A stretch of 64,000 bases of DNA from Halomonas urmiana (GCF_005780185.1 NZ_VBUI01000006.1:1-64000), one strand, 5' to 3'. Shown: positions 44,799 through 55,717, counted from the first letter of the stretch. Notes: generated by a model from the sequence alone, not told the origin. Numbers and translations are program-made.

Positions 44799-44830
44799 GC
44801 GCCCCGCGGGGTTCCTGATGCCGACGCCCG

Positions 44831-44859
44831 GTTTCAGTCTCGTTTCAGGTTGCTAGGGT
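44831..44859 (+). promoter_or_regulatory. Response-regulator direct repeat upstream of the cupredoxin-regulator operon
   Basis: GTTTCAG at 44831-44837 and again at 44842-44848, an 11-bp period typical of OmpR/PhoP-family binding, followed by TAGGGT (44854-44859) as a possible -10. A matching repeat precedes copA. Likely the operator of the response regulator encoded at 45428. Confidence 0.55.
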
Positions 44860-44899
44860 ACAAAGGGCATTCCCCGATACGATGCGAGAGGTATCCGCG

Positions 44900-45417
44900 A
44901 TGCGCAAGGCGTTACTGGCCCTGACCCTGGGGCTCGTCACCAGCACCACCTTCGCCGCCGGCGAGCACGCTGGTTCCCATGCGCCGGCCGGCGACGCTGA
45001 TATCGACCGTACCATCCGCCTCGAGGCGGGCGACATGTGGTTCGATGCCGAATCGCTGAACCTGCGCCTGGCGACACGATCCGCTTCGAGATCACCAACA
45101 CCGGTGATCTAGCTCACGAATTCGTGATCGGCGACGCCGAGGCCCAGGAGGCTCACCGGGACATGATGCAGCAGATGAGCGGTGGTCATGGCGGCGAGGG
45201 CCATGGCAGTGGAGGACACGGCGACGGCGGGTATGGCGGCCAGGACATGGCCGAGGGGCAGCACGGCGGCCGGATGCCGGCCGTGACCCTGGATCCGGGA
45301 GCGCGCGCCACGCTCGTCTGGACCGCTCCGAGGCATGTGGATAGCCTCGCATACGCCTGCAATATTCCCGGGCATTGCGAATCGGGCATGTCGGGCAACA
45401 TCGATCTTCAGGAGTGA
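44900..45417 (+). pseudogene. Cupredoxin-like copper protein, frameshifted
   Basis: Start MRKALLALTLGLVTSTTFAA is a signal peptide; the next part RLEAGDMWFDAESLNL matches plastocyanin/azurin-like copper-resistance proteins. At about 45067 the frame breaks and continues +1/-2 as PGDTIRFEITNTGDLAHEFV, with a His/Gly/Met-rich loop (GGHGGEGHGSGGHGDGGYGG) and a C-terminal YACNIPGHCESGM with Cys, His and Met copper ligands. One missing C near 45068 (NLRPGDT) would restore the frame. Either a real loss of function or a sequencing error. It precedes the two-component genes, whose start is 10 bases downstream. Confidence 0.8.
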
Positions 45418-45427
45418 TGCGCCGTCA

Positions 45428-46073
<646 letters not shown>

Positions 46074-46093
<20 letters not shown>

Positions 46094-47411
46094 TCGGCGC
46101 AGCCTGCGTGTCAGGCTGCTGGCCTGGCTGTCGGGCATCGCCCTGGTGGTCACCGGGATGACCTGGCTGCTGCACGGCATCCTGCTGAACGATCTGGCCC
46201 GTGATTTCCTCGGCGCGCGCCTGGAGCGCGAGGCCGCCTATGCCATCGAGCAGCTGCGCCGCGATGACCGTGCCTCCGCCGGCGTGCTGGAGTCGGCCAG
46301 TCGCGGCTTCCAGGTCTTCCATCATCTCTATGTGCTGCGCCTCGGTGACGACCTCTCGGCCTCCGACCCGCGCTGGCGGGTGGCACTGCAACCGTTGCTC
46401 GAGGCATCCAGAGGGGCCCTGACGGAGGTGCGGGAAGAGGGGCAGCACCTTTTGGTCTACCGGCAGGCGTTCGTCCTCAACGGCGAGCGCGGCGTGCTGC
46501 TGATCGGTGAGGACTACTCGCAGGTCGAGGCGGGACTCCACCGGCTGCACGGGTGGGTCGGCGGCATCGCCGCCGCGGTGCTGGTGATGCTGGTGGCACT
46601 GAACCTGCTGGCGGTCAACCGGGGGTTGATTCCCCTCTCCCGGCTGCGTGACCAGCTGGGGGAGCTGCGCCGTGGCGAGCGTGAGCGGCTCTCCCCGGAC
46701 GTGCCCTCCGAACTGGATGGTCTGGTCCTCCAGCTCAACCGCTTCATGGACGAGATCGACGCCCGGCTGCAGCGCTCCCGTGACTCGGTGGCCAATCTTT
46801 CCCACGCGCTCAAGACGCCGCTGGCGGCGGTCACGCAGGTGCTGCGCGGTACGCGCCCCATCGACGGTAAGCGGCGTCGGCGGCTGCTGGAGCGGCTCGA
46901 CGCGGTGCATGCCCAGCTGGATGCCGAGCTGCGTCGCTCGCGGATCGCCGGCCCCCATGCCGGGCGCATGACCGAGCTCGGCCGCGACAGCGCGCGGCTG
47001 ATCGAGATGTTCCGTTCCCTCTACCCCGACAAGCGCTTCACGCTGAGCCTGCCCGCGCAGCGCGACCTGTGGGTCGTGATCGATTCCCAGGATCTCTCCG
47101 AGATGCTCGGCATCGTGCTGGACAACGCCGGCAAGTGGGCCACCCGCGAGATCCACTGCCGGCTTCGTCTGGAGGAGGGCCTCACCATCCTCGTCGAGGA
47201 TGATGGGCCGGGGGTGGCCGAGGCGGACCTGCCGCGCCTGGGCCAACAACGCGGCACCCGCCTGGACGAGCGCTACCCCGGCTACGGGCTGGGGCTGGCG
47301 ATCCTGCACCAGCTGCTGGCCCGCTATGCGGGGCGGGTCGACTTCGCGGCGAGCCCCCTGGGTGGACTGCGCGTGGCGATCACGGTGCCGGTCGGCGCGA
47401 GCCAGGTGTGA
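46074..47411 (+). CDS. Sensor histidine kinase
   Basis: 445 aa. TM1 about 13-36, a periplasmic loop of about 120 residues, TM2 about 161-182, HAMP-like linker, HisKA with phosphoacceptor H244 in NLSHALKTPLAAV, and an HATPase domain with N-box LDNAGKWA, DDGPG and GYGLGLAI. Partner of the regulator at 45428, with which it overlaps. The periplasmic loop has no obvious Met/His copper cluster, so copper sensing is inferred only from the operon. Confidence 0.92.
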
Positions 47412-47418
47412 GCGGCAG

Positions 47419-47436
47419 GATTCAGCGGTGATTCAG
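47419..47436 (+). promoter_or_regulatory. Response-regulator direct repeat upstream of copA
   Basis: GATTCAG at 47419-47425 and 47430-47436, 11-bp period, same core (TTCAG) and spacing as the repeat at 44831. It lies 47-64 bases before the copA ATG, directly after the kinase stop codon. Confidence 0.55.
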
Positions 47437-47482
47437 CTTGGGCCGTCAGGATGGCGCGATCAGTCATCGACGGGAGTCACCC

Positions 47483-49225
47483 ATGTCCGGTTCCGGAGTC
47501 ATCCACCACCCGCTGACGCGTCGGCAGATCCTCAAGGGCGGCGCGGCGCTGGGTTTAGGCTCGGCCGCTGCCCTGGGCGTGCGCCCCGGCTGGGCCGATC
47601 CCTGGGGGCGGACCAGCGTCTATGCCCAGGGTGCCGAGGAGGGGCCCGAGGTGGCGCTGGCCATCCGCCGGGAAGCCCTGCCGATCGACGGCCAGTCGGC
47701 TCGGCCGATGACGATCAACGGCACCAGTCCCGGGCCGCTGATTCGTCTCCAGGAGGGCCAGGAGGCGGTGCTCAAGGTCACCAACCTGCTCGATGAGCCC
47801 ACGTCCATCCACTGGCACGGCCTGATCCTGCCGCCCGGAATGGACGGCGTGCCGGGGGTGAGCTTCGCCGGCATCGCGCCCGGCGAGACCTTCACCTACC
47901 GTTTCCCGGTGCGCCAGAACGGCACCTACTGGTATCACAGCCATTCCGGCCTGCAGGAGCAGCTGGGCCACGCCGGCCCGCTGATCATCGACGCGGCCGA
48001 GCGCGAGCCGTTCCGCTATGACCGCGAGCACGTGCTGCTGCTCACCGACTGGACCTTCGAGGATCCGATGTCGGTCTTTCGCAACCTCAAGACCGCCGAG
48101 GGCTACTACAACGCTCAGGAGCGCACCGTTGCCGACTTCTTCGCCGACGTGCGCGAGAAGGGCTTCGCCGCCACCGCCGAGATGCGCAGCATGTGGGCGA
48201 AGATGCGCATGAGCTCCCGCGACATCGCCGACGTCACCGGCAGCACCTATACCTACCTGCTCAACGGCCAAGCCCCCGAGGAGAATTGGACGGCGCTGTT
48301 CAAGCGCGGCGAGCGAGTCCGCCTGCGGGTGATCAACGGCTCGGCGATGTCCTACTTCGACGTGCGCATCCCGGGGCTCAAGATGACCGTGGTGGCGGCC
48401 GACGGCCAGCCCGTGCAGCCGGTTCCCGTCGACGAGTTTCGTATCGCCGTGGCCGAGACCTATGACGTGCTGGTCGCCCCCGAGGACGACACGGCCTACA
48501 CGATCTTCGCCGAGACCATGGATCGCAGCGGCTACGCCCGCGCCACCCTGGCGCCCCGCGAGGGCATGACCGCGGCACTCCCCGAGCGGCGCACCATCGC
48601 CGATCGTGGCATGGAGGCCATGGGCGCCCACGGCATGGCGGGCATGGACGCAGCCGGCTCTCAGGGCATGCCAGGCATGGACCATGCCGACATGCAGGGC
48701 GTGGCGGGTGAGCGCCGCCGAATGAGTGCCAACGGCATGCTGGCGGCCGGCATGGCGCAGCCGGGCTCGCGCTTCGGCCAGGCGGGCATCGGCATCACGC
48801 CGGGGGAGCGTCGCACGCTGGTCTATGGCGATCTCAAGGCGTTCACCCCCTGGCCGGATCGCCGTGAGCCGGAGCGTGAGCTTGAGCTGCACCTCACCGG
48901 CAACATGGAGCGCTATATCTGGTCCTTCGACGGCAAGACGTTCAGCGAGATGACGGGCCCCCTTCACTTCCATCACGGCGAGCGCCTGCGCCTGATCCTG
49001 ATCAACGACACCATGATGGAGCACCCGATCCATCTCCACGGCATGTGGATGGAACTCGAGAACGGCCACGGCGCGCTCATCCCCCGCAAGCACACCCTGA
49101 ACGTCAAGCCCGGCGAGCGCACCTCGGCGCTGATCACCGCCGATGCCGAGGGCAGCTGGGCCTTTCACTGCCACCTGCTCTACCACATGAAGGCCGGCAT
49201 GTTTCGGGTCGTCCAGGTCTCGTGA
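47483..49225 (+). CDS. copA: CopA/PcoA-type multicopper oxidase
   Basis: Periplasmic copper-resistance oxidase, 580 aa. Twin-arginine signal (LTRRQILKGGAALGLGSAAA). Copper-ligand motifs in order: SIHWHGL, YWYHSHSG in the N-terminal cupredoxin domain, then HPIHLHGMWMEL and HCHLLYHMKAGM near the C-terminus, giving the type 1 and trinuclear sites. Between them is a Met-rich insertion (about 385-425; MEAMGAHGMAGMDAAG) expected to bind extra copper. The start at 47483 follows GGGAG. First gene after the two-component pair, under the GATTCAG repeat; copB follows after 37 bases. Confidence 0.94.
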   Translation: MSGSGVIHHPLTRRQILKGGAALGLGSAAALGVRPGWADPWGRTSVYAQGAEEGPEVALAIRREALPIDGQSARPMTINGTSPGPLIRLQEGQEAVLKVTNLLDEPTSIHWHGLILPPGMDGVPGVSFAGIAPGETFTYRFPVRQNGTYWYHSHSGLQEQLGHAGPLIIDAAEREPFRYDREHVLLLTDWTFEDPMSVFRNLKTAEGYYNAQERTVADFFADVREKGFAATAEMRSMWAKMRMSSRDIADVTGSTYTYLLNGQAPEENWTALFKRGERVRLRVINGSAMSYFDVRIPGLKMTVVAADGQPVQPVPVDEFRIAVAETYDVLVAPEDDTAYTIFAETMDRSGYARATLAPREGMTAALPERRTIADRGMEAMGAHGMAGMDAAGSQGMPGMDHADMQGVAGERRRMSANGMLAAGMAQPGSRFGQAGIGITPGERRTLVYGDLKAFTPWPDRREPERELELHLTGNMERYIWSFDGKTFSEMTGPLHFHHGERLRLILINDTMMEHPIHLHGMWMELENGHGALIPRKHTLNVKPGERTSALITADAEGSWAFHCHLLYHMKAGMFRVVQVS

Positions 49226-49262
49226 GCCCGCTCTCGTCAATCAGGTTCTGCAAGGAGAACGC

Positions 49263-50033
49263 ATGAATACCAGGAACATAGTGATCGGGATCGGCAGCGC
49301 CGTGGCCCTGCTGGCGCTCCCCACGGCCCAGGCCGAGGATGGCTATGCGGCCACCGTCGACTGGCCGTCCCCCATGGTCAAGCATCATCTGGGCATGGCG
49401 CTGATCGACCGGCTCGAGTATGCCCTGCCCGACGAGGGGCAGGCGGCGCTGGTGTGGGATCTCCAGGCCTGGTATGGCGGCGACGTCAACCGGGTCTACC
49501 TCGAGTCGGAGGGCGAGAACGTCCAGGGCGACGGCGAGGATGCCGAATTCGAATCGCTGGAGCTGCGCTACAGCCGGCTGATTGCCGACTTCTGGGAGCT
49601 GCAGGGCGGCGTCGGCTATCAGGGCGGGGTGTTCTCGGACGACCACGCCGAGCGCGGCTATGGCGTGGTCGGCCTGCAGGGAGTGATGCCCTACGGCATC
49701 GAGACCGACGTGGCGCTGCGCCTCAGCGACGCGGGCGATCTCTCGGCGAGTATCGAGGGCGAGTACGACCTGCGCCTGACCCAGCGCCTCAGCCTGCAGC
49801 CGCGCACCGAGATCGCCCTGGCCGCCAGCGAGGCCGAGGCCTTCGGTGTGGGCGAGGGGCTCAATGCCGTGCGGGTCGGCATGCGTCTAGGCTACGCGGT
49901 GACGCGGCGCTTCTCCCCCTATGTCGGGGCCTATTGGGAGACGCAGGTCGGGGAGACCGCCGATCTGTCCCGGGTCGACGGCGACGCCACCGAGGACAGC
50001 GGCGTCGTGGCCGGGGTCCGGCTGATGCTGTGA
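49263..50033 (+). CDS. copB: Copper resistance outer-membrane protein CopB/PcoB
   Basis: 256 aa with signal peptide (about 1-24, ending PTAQA). The mature protein is a beta-rich barrel with alternating hydrophobic strands, e.g. LVWDLQAWYGGDVNRVYLESEGE, SLELRYSRLIADFWELQGGVGYQ and a C-terminal strand ending in GVRLML. CopB works with CopA in periplasmic copper sequestration. Unlike longer homologues it lacks an N-terminal Met/His-rich segment. The start follows AAGGAG. Transcribed with copA. Confidence 0.9.
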   Translation: MNTRNIVIGIGSAVALLALPTAQAEDGYAATVDWPSPMVKHHLGMALIDRLEYALPDEGQAALVWDLQAWYGGDVNRVYLESEGENVQGDGEDAEFESLELRYSRLIADFWELQGGVGYQGGVFSDDHAERGYGVVGLQGVMPYGIETDVALRLSDAGDLSASIEGEYDLRLTQRLSLQPRTEIALAASEAEAFGVGEGLNAVRVGMRLGYAVTRRFSPYVGAYWETQVGETADLSRVDGDATEDSGVVAGVRLML

Positions 50034-50054
50034 CCGGCCTCGGCGAGCGTCGCC

Positions 50055-50086
50055 TTGACCCTTGGGTAACACAAGGGTTCTAGGCT
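50055..50086 (+). promoter_or_regulatory. CueR-like (MerR-family) promoter of the Grx-MauE gene
   Basis: TTGACC (50055-50060), 20-base spacer, TAGGCT (50081-50086). The spacer and flank hold the dyad CCCTTGGGTAACACAAGGG. Spacing is identical to the minus-strand site at 44767-44798. It sits about 130 bases upstream of the glutaredoxin-MauE ATG and 21 bases after the copB stop, so it begins a separate copper-inducible unit. Confidence 0.65.
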
Positions 50087-50213
50087 GAAGGCAACGTGTG
50101 GGGTGCCACCGCAGCCATCGGCAAGAGGATGGTGTCGGCACATGGCCGCGAGCCATGGCTCAGGGCGCCGGGCGCCCCGATCCGCTCCCGCTACCGCAAG
50201 GAGGTCGATGATC

Positions 50214-50987
50214 ATGAGCAGCGCTACCTCGGCAGCGTCTGCGCCGCACGATACCGCTCGCCTCTACCGCATGAAGACGGACGAGCATCTGTGCCCGTTC
50301 GGCCTGAAGACCCTGGAACTGCTCGAGCGCAAGGGCTACCGGGTGGACGACCACACCCTCGATTCGCGCGAGGCGATCGAGGCGTTCAAGGAAGAGGCCG
50401 GCGTCGACACCACGCCCCAGGTCTATATCGGCGAACGGCGTGTGGGGGGCTACGAGGAGGTGCGCGAGTATCTCGGCATGAGCGTGCCCGGCGAGAAGGA
50501 GATCAGCTATCAGCCGGTGATCGCTATCTTCGCGACCTCCCTGCTGATTGGCCTGGCGGTGAGCTGGACGGCCAGCGACACCCTCGTCTCCGGGCGCATG
50601 CTGGAGTATGCGATCGCCGCCGCCATGACCCTGCTGGGGCTCCAGAAGCTGCAGGACATCGAAAACTTCAGCACCATGTTCCTCAACTACGATCTGCTCG
50701 CCCAGCGCCATGTCCGCTACGGCTACGTCTACCCCTTCGCCGAGACCCTGGCCGGTGTCCTGATGCTGGCCGGCGCCTGGATCTGGCTGGCCGCCCCCCT
50801 GGCGCTGTTCATCGGCACGGTGGGCGCCGTCTCGGTCTTCAAGGCCGTCTATATCGACAAGCGCGAGCTGAAGTGCGCCTGCGTCGGCGGCAACAGCAAT
50901 GTCCCCCTGGGCTTCGTCTCCCTGACCGAGAACCTGGTCATGATCTTCATGGGGCTGTGGATGCCCTTGAAAGCGCTCGTCCTGTGA
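50214..50987 (+). CDS. Glutaredoxin-MauE fusion membrane protein
   Basis: 257 aa. Residues about 14-88 are a glutaredoxin-like domain with CPFG (27-30) in place of CPYC, so one active-site Cys, plus TTPQVYIGERRVGGYEEV. The remainder is a four-helix membrane domain of the MauE/DoxX-like family, ending with ELKCACVGGNSNVPLGFVSL, where a CxC pair faces the membrane boundary. MauE-type proteins take part in periplasmic redox or cysteine maturation. Start at 50214 with AAGGAGG nine bases upstream (an ATG at 50208 is too close). Controlled by a CueR-like promoter; the copper role is inferred. Confidence 0.82.
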   Translation: MSSATSAASAPHDTARLYRMKTDEHLCPFGLKTLELLERKGYRVDDHTLDSREAIEAFKEEAGVDTTPQVYIGERRVGGYEEVREYLGMSVPGEKEISYQPVIAIFATSLLIGLAVSWTASDTLVSGRMLEYAIAAAMTLLGLQKLQDIENFSTMFLNYDLLAQRHVRYGYVYPFAETLAGVLMLAGAWIWLAAPLALFIGTVGAVSVFKAVYIDKRELKCACVGGNSNVPLGFVSLTENLVMIFMGLWMPLKALVL

Positions 50988-51179
50988 CGAGAAGCAGGCA
51001 GAGATGACCGCAGTCACGGGCGACCGGCTCTCGATTGGACCTCTATGCGGCGTTACCGCTGCTGTCCCTTCGGCCGAACCTGTCCCGGGAGCTCCTGTAG
51101 CGGTACTGCCGCGGTCCTGTACGACCATGTCCTGAGGGGAGTGTGCGGCTCCATTATCCTGTGACGAGATGAGGTGTGA

Positions 51180-52544
51180 ATGGATAGATCGCCCGAGTAT
51201 CAGGAGAACAGCCTCTCGCTCATCGGGGCCATCGCGCTGGGGACGGGGGTGATGATCGGTGCCGGCATCTTCGCCCTGACGGGCCAGATGGCGGAGATGA
51301 CGGGGAAACTGTTCCCCCTGGCCTTCTTGTCGGCGGCGCTCGTCGTCGCCTTCAGCGCCTACTCCTATGTCAAGTTGTCCAATGCCTATCCGTCAGCCGG
51401 TGGCATCGGCATGTACCTCCACAAGGCGTACGGGACCAGCCTGCCGACCGCCTTTCATGCGCTGCTGATGTATTTTTCCATGGTGATCGCCCAGAGCTTC
51501 CTGGCGAGGACCTTCGGCTCCTACACGCTGGAGCTGGTTGACGTAGAAGATAGGGCGTTGCTGGTGCCTCTGCTGGGTGTCGGGCTCTTGCTGTCGGCAT
51601 TCTTGATCAACCTCTCGGCGAACAAGCTTATCCAGGGGGTAGCGTCAGTCCTCGGCATCATCAAGATAAGCGGCATTATCCTGTTCGGCGTGGTGGGGGT
51701 TCTGGTGGCGGATTCCCTCGGCATGGAGACGACGGGAGCGGCACCGGATCCTTCCCTGTCTGGATTCCTGGGAGCCACCGCGCTCGGCATCCTGGCCTTC
51801 AAGGGCTTCACCACCATCACCAACAGCGGCGCCGAAATTCAGGACCCCCACCGTAACGTCGGGAGAGCGATCGTCATGTCGATCATCCTCTGCGTCGTGA
51901 TCTACGCCATGGTCGGGTTTGCCGTATCAACCAACCTGTCGCTGACGGAGATTATCGAGACACAGGATTACTCCCTGGCGGCCGCCGCCAGACCCGCACT
52001 CGGTGAGGCGGCCGTCTGGTTTACCGTCGTTCTGGCCATGCTGGCCACTGCCGGGGGCATCATTGCCAGCATCTTTGCGGTATCACGCATGTTGGCCATG
52101 CTGACCGAGATGCAGCTGGTTCCCCATCGCCATTTTCACATGCCCGGCAGCATCCAGAAGCACACCCTGGTCTACACGGTCGTACTCGGTCTTTTCCTGA
52201 CGGCATTTTTCGATCTCAGTCGTATAGCGGCCCTCGGCATCATCTTCTATCTGGTCATGGATATCGCTATCCACTGGGGTGTGTTCCGCCATCTGCGTGA
52301 AGAGGTGGAGGCAAAACCGGCCATACTGCTGGTAGCCATCGTCCTGGACCTGGTCGTGCTGACCGGCTTCATCTGGGTGAAGGTGATCACGGATCCCCTG
52401 GTGCTGCTCGTTGCAGCGGGTGCCATGGTCGTGATTCTGGTAGCGGAATACATGTTTCTTTCCGGGCGTGCCGCGCAAGACGCCGACCACCATGCCCCTT
52501 CGCATGAGGCGAAGGGGAGCCGTAGCAGGGAGGATGGAGCATGA
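51180..52544 (+). CDS. APC-family amino acid permease
   Basis: 454 aa, about 12 membrane helices. Helix 1 motif [16 protein letters not shown] is the unwound substrate site of APC transporters; [20 protein letters not shown] matches the conserved loop after helix 6. The tail is polar with a His pair ([12 protein letters not shown]). Its stop overlaps the ATG of the copper ATPase by four bases, so the two are co-translated. Substrate unknown. Permeases of this type next to P1B ATPases are unexplained; export or uptake of a copper-chelating amino acid is one possibility. Confidence 0.88.
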   Translation: MDRSPEYQENSLSLIGAIALGTGVMIGAGIFALTGQMAEMTGKLFPLAFLSAALVVAFSAYSYVKLSNAYPSAGGIGMYLHKAYGTSLPTAFHALLMYFSMVIAQSFLARTFGSYTLELVDVEDRALLVPLLGVGLLLSAFLINLSANKLIQGVASVLGIIKISGIILFGVVGVLVADSLGMETTGAAPDPSLSGFLGATALGILAFKGFTTITNSGAEIQDPHRNVGRAIVMSIILCVVIYAMVGFAVSTNLSLTEIIETQDYSLAAAARPALGEAAVWFTVVLAMLATAGGIIASIFAVSRMLAMLTEMQLVPHRHFHMPGSIQKHTLVYTVVLGLFLTAFFDLSRIAALGIIFYLVMDIAIHWGVFRHLREEVEAKPAILLVAIVLDLVVLTGFIWVKVITDPLVLLVAAGAMVVILVAEYMFLSGRAAQDADHHAPSHEAKGSRSREDGA

Positions 52545-54853
52545 CTCAGGAACATGCGGGTGAGGTGACGGATCCCGTTTGCGGTATGAAAGTCGGTCCT
52601 CACCAGACCGAACACCGAGTCTCGTATGAGGGGAAGGCCTGGTATTTCTGCTCGGCGAGGTGCCGGGAGAAGTTCGAGGCGGATCCCGCGTCTTACCTGG
52701 ACGACAAGCCAGCGGCCGAGCCGGCGCCGCCCGGCACGATCTACACCTGCCCGATGCATCCCGAGATCCGTCAGGAAGGCCCCGGCGACTGCCCCATCTG
52801 CGGCATGGCGTTGGAGCCCGAGACGGTCTCCGCCGATACCGGGCCCTCCGATGAGCTGAAGGACATGACGCGGCGCTTCTGGATCGGTCTTGCCCTTGCC
52901 CTGCCCGTGCTGGTGCTGGAGATGGGAGGCCACCTCTTCAGGCTCGATCACCTGATCGCCCCTCAGGTCTCGAACTGGATCCAGCTGCTGCTGGCCACGC
53001 CGGTGGTGGCCTGGGCGGGCTGGCCCTTCTTCGTGCGCGGCTGGCGTTCCCTCGTGCGCCGCAGCCTCAACATGTTCACCCTGATCGCCATCGGCACCGG
53101 GGCGGCGCTGGTCTACAGCCTGCTGGCGACGATCGTGCCGGGCATCTTCCCCGCGACCTTCCGCCAGGCCGATGGCTCGGTGGCCGTCTACTTCGAGGCG
53201 TCGGCGGTCATCGTGGTGCTGGTGCTGCTGGGTCAGGTCCTGGAACTGCGCGCCCGGGAGAAGACCTCCGGAGCGATCCGTGCACTGCTCGACCTGGCCC
53301 CGGCCACTGCGCGGCGCCTCGACGATGACGGCCAGGAGGAGGAGGTCTCCCTCGACCGGGTGCAGGTGGGGGATCGCCTGCGCGTGCGCCCCGGCGACAA
53401 GGTACCGCTGGATGGCGAGGTACTGGAGGGGCGCTCCAACATCGACGAGTCGATGGTCACCGGCGAGCCGCTGGCGGTGCGCAAGGCCGCCGGAGACGGC
53501 GTGATCGGTGGCAGTATCAACGGCCAGGGCTCCTTCATCATGCGCGCCGACAAGGTGGGCCGCGACACCATGCTGTCGCAGATCGTGCAGATGGTGGCCA
53601 ATGCCCAGCGCAGCCGCGCGCCCATCCAGGGGCTGGCCGACAAGGTGGCCGGCGTCTTCGTGCCAGTGGTGATCCTGGTCGCGGTGGTGGCCTTCATCGC
53701 CTGGTCGTTGTGGGGGCCGGCACCGCCCATGGCCTTCGGCCTGATCGCCGCCGTCAGCGTACTGATCATCGCCTGCCCCTGTGCCCTGGGGCTGGCGACG
53801 CCGATGTCGATCATGGTGGGCGTGGGTCGTGGGGCCCAGGCCGGCGTGCTGATCCGCGACGCCGAGGCGCTGGAGCGTCTGGAGAAAGTCGATACCGTGG
53901 TCGTCGACAAGACCGGCACCCTGACCGAGGGCAGGCCGCGGGTGACCGAGCTGCGCCCAGCAGAAGGCGTCGACGAGCAGGAGCTGCTGCGGCTGGCCGC
54001 GGGGCTGGAGCGCGGTAGCGAGCATCCCCTGGCGCAGGCGATCGTCGAGAGGGCCAAGGAGGAGGGGCTCACCTTGTCCGAGGCCACGGAGTTCGATGCT
54101 CCCAACGGCAAGGGCGTGGTGGGGCAGGTCGAGGATCATCGTTTCGCCCTCGGCAATCGCCTGCTGATGGAGCACGAGTCGGTGGCCCTGGACGAACTGG
54201 AGGATGAGGCCGAGCGGCTGCGTGGCGATGGCGCTACCGTGATCTTCGCCGCCATGGATGGGTGCCTGGCCGGCCTGGTGGCGATTGCCGATCCGGTCAA
54301 GGAGACCACCGGCGAGGCCATTCGCGCCCTTCAGGCCGATGGGCTCCGCGTCGTCATGCTCACCGGTGACAATCGCACCTCCGCCGAGGCCGTCGCCCGT
54401 CGCCTGGGCATCGACGAGGTGCAGGCCGAGGTGCTGCCCGAGGACAAGGGGCGAGTGGTGCAGCGGCTGCGCGATGAGGGGCGTGTGGTGGTGATGGCCG
54501 GCGACGGCGTCAACGACGCGCCCGCCCTGGCGACCGCCGACGTGGGCATCGCCATGGGCACCGGCACCGACGTGGCCATCGAGAGTGCCGGCGTGACCCT
54601 GCTGCGCGGCGACCTGACCGGCATCGTCGAAGCGCATCGCCTCTCCCGGGCCACCATGCGCAACATCCGCCAGAATCTCTTCTTCGCCTTCGTCTATAAC
54701 GCCGCGGGGGTGCCGATCGCCGCCGGCATCCTCTATCCCTTCACCGGCCTGCTGTTGTCGCCGATCATCGCGGCCGCGGCCATGTCGCTCTCCTCGGTCA
54801 GCGTGATCGCCAATGCCCTGCGACTGCGCATGGTGGCCCTGAAGGCGGGGTGA
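52541..54853 (+). CDS. P1B-type copper-translocating ATPase (YHS and HMBD N-terminus)
   Basis: Exports Cu(I) (or silver) across the inner membrane using ATP. 770 aa. The N-terminus has a YHS domain (about 7-50, [20 protein letters not shown]) and a heavy-metal-binding domain ([20 protein letters not shown]) instead of the usual HMA domain. The core has TGEP, the metal-site CPC in [12 protein letters not shown], the phosphorylation motif [18 protein letters not shown] and [10 protein letters not shown]. Substrate assigned from CPC and from copper neighbours; Ag(I) transport by SilP-like relatives is an alternative. ATGA overlap with the APC permease. Confidence 0.94.
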   Translation: MTQEHAGEVTDPVCGMKVGPHQTEHRVSYEGKAWYFCSARCREKFEADPASYLDDKPAAEPAPPGTIYTCPMHPEIRQEGPGDCPICGMALEPETVSADTGPSDELKDMTRRFWIGLALALPVLVLEMGGHLFRLDHLIAPQVSNWIQLLLATPVVAWAGWPFFVRGWRSLVRRSLNMFTLIAIGTGAALVYSLLATIVPGIFPATFRQADGSVAVYFEASAVIVVLVLLGQVLELRAREKTSGAIRALLDLAPATARRLDDDGQEEEVSLDRVQVGDRLRVRPGDKVPLDGEVLEGRSNIDESMVTGEPLAVRKAAGDGVIGGSINGQGSFIMRADKVGRDTMLSQIVQMVANAQRSRAPIQGLADKVAGVFVPVVILVAVVAFIAWSLWGPAPPMAFGLIAAVSVLIIACPCALGLATPMSIMVGVGRGAQAGVLIRDAEALERLEKVDTVVVDKTGTLTEGRPRVTELRPAEGVDEQELLRLAAGLERGSEHPLAQAIVERAKEEGLTLSEATEFDAPNGKGVVGQVEDHRFALGNRLLMEHESVALDELEDEAERLRGDGATVIFAAMDGCLAGLVAIADPVKETTGEAIRALQADGLRVVMLTGDNRTSAEAVARRLGIDEVQAEVLPEDKGRVVQRLRDEGRVVVMAGDGVNDAPALATADVGIAMGTGTDVAIESAGVTLLRGDLTGIVEAHRLSRATMRNIRQNLFFAFVYNAAGVPIAAGILYPFTGLLLSPIIAAAAMSLSSVSVIANALRLRMVALKAG

Positions 54854-54915
54854 CGCCCCGAGGATGCGCAACATCGAGTCATCGACAGCTCCAGCGTGCT
54901 GCATGGCAACATCAA

Positions 54916-54928
54916 GAGTTGATATACT
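54916..54928 (+). promoter_or_regulatory. Extended -10 promoter for the mntP leader
   Basis: TGATATACT, i.e. TG-N-TATACT with -10 at 54923-54928, about 45 bases upstream of the riboswitch core. No good -35 was seen, consistent with an extended -10 promoter. Confidence 0.45.
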
Positions 54929-54967
54929 CTCGCATCGAGGACGGCGGGACGCCCCGCCGGTCTTCAT

Positions 54968-55075
54968 GCCCCTCGTTGGGGAGTAGCCGGCTCACGGCCC
55001 TCGTGAGCATGTCTGCCAACACAGTCGGCCAGATGCCGTGGCAGGTGTACCTCTAGGTTGGCGAGACCATCGACG
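54968..55075 (+). ncRNA. yybP-ykoY manganese riboswitch
   Basis: The leader contains the family's conserved pieces in order: GTTGGGGAGTAGCC (54975-54988), a hairpin CTCACGGCCCTCGTGAG, the CTGCCAACACAGTCGGCC segment, and the closing TTGGCGAGACC (55058-55068). Known riboswitches of this class bind Mn2+ and switch on Mn exporters. It sits between an extended -10 promoter and mntP, about 70 bases before its ATG. Confidence 0.85.
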
Positions 55076-55141
55076 GTGCGGTGCCCCAGGCCGGGCGCGT
55101 CGTGCCGTCGTGGTGACCGCCCGGCCCGGATACGCTTCAGG

Positions 55142-55717
55142 ATGACGCTGCTTTCCACTACCTTGCTGGCCTTCTCCATGTCCACCGATGCCTTCGCCGC
55201 CGCCATCGGCAAGGGGGCTGTGCTGCATCATCCCCGCTTCCGCGAGGCGCTGCGCACGGGGCTGATCTTCGGGGTAATCGAGGGCGTGACGCCGCTGATC
55301 GGCTGGGGGCTGGGCTACGGGGCCTCCCGCCATATCGAGGCCTGGGATCACTGGGTGGTCTTCGCCCTGCTGCTGCTGCTGGGCGGGCGCATGATCCTCG
55401 CCGGCCTCTCCTCAGCCGAGCCGGGAGCGCAGGCGGATGACCCGCCGCGCCGTCATGGCGGCTGGCTGCTGGTCGCCACGGCCGTCACCACCAGCATCGA
55501 TGCGCTGACCGTGGGGATCGGGCTGGCCTTCATGGAGGCCAACATCCTGGTCATCGCCCTGGCCATCGGCCTGGTCACCACTCTGATGGCGACCCTGGGC
55601 GTGATGCTGGGGCGTCGCCTCGGGGGGGTGATCGGCAAGCGCGCGGAGCTGCTCGGCGGCATCGTGCTGATCGGTATCGGCACCGCCATCCTGCAGGATC
55701 ACATAGGCTTCTGGTAA
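55142..55717 (+). CDS. mntP: Manganese efflux pump MntP
   Basis: Exports Mn2+ across the inner membrane. 191 aa, six helices. Family motifs: [15 protein letters not shown] in helix 1 with the conserved Asp, [12 protein letters not shown] in helix 2, and [15 protein letters not shown] in helix 4 with the second Asp. The ATG at 55142 is chosen because the preceding open region is riboswitch RNA, with CTTCAGG as weak RBS; translation is probably controlled by that riboswitch. Monocistronic: a strong hairpin follows. Confidence 0.94.
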   Translation: MTLLSTTLLAFSMSTDAFAAAIGKGAVLHHPRFREALRTGLIFGVIEGVTPLIGWGLGYGASRHIEAWDHWVVFALLLLLGGRMILAGLSSAEPGAQADDPPRRHGGWLLVATAVTTSIDALTVGIGLAFMEANILVIALAIGLVTTLMATLGVMLGRRLGGVIGKRAELLGGIVLIGIGTAILQDHIGFW

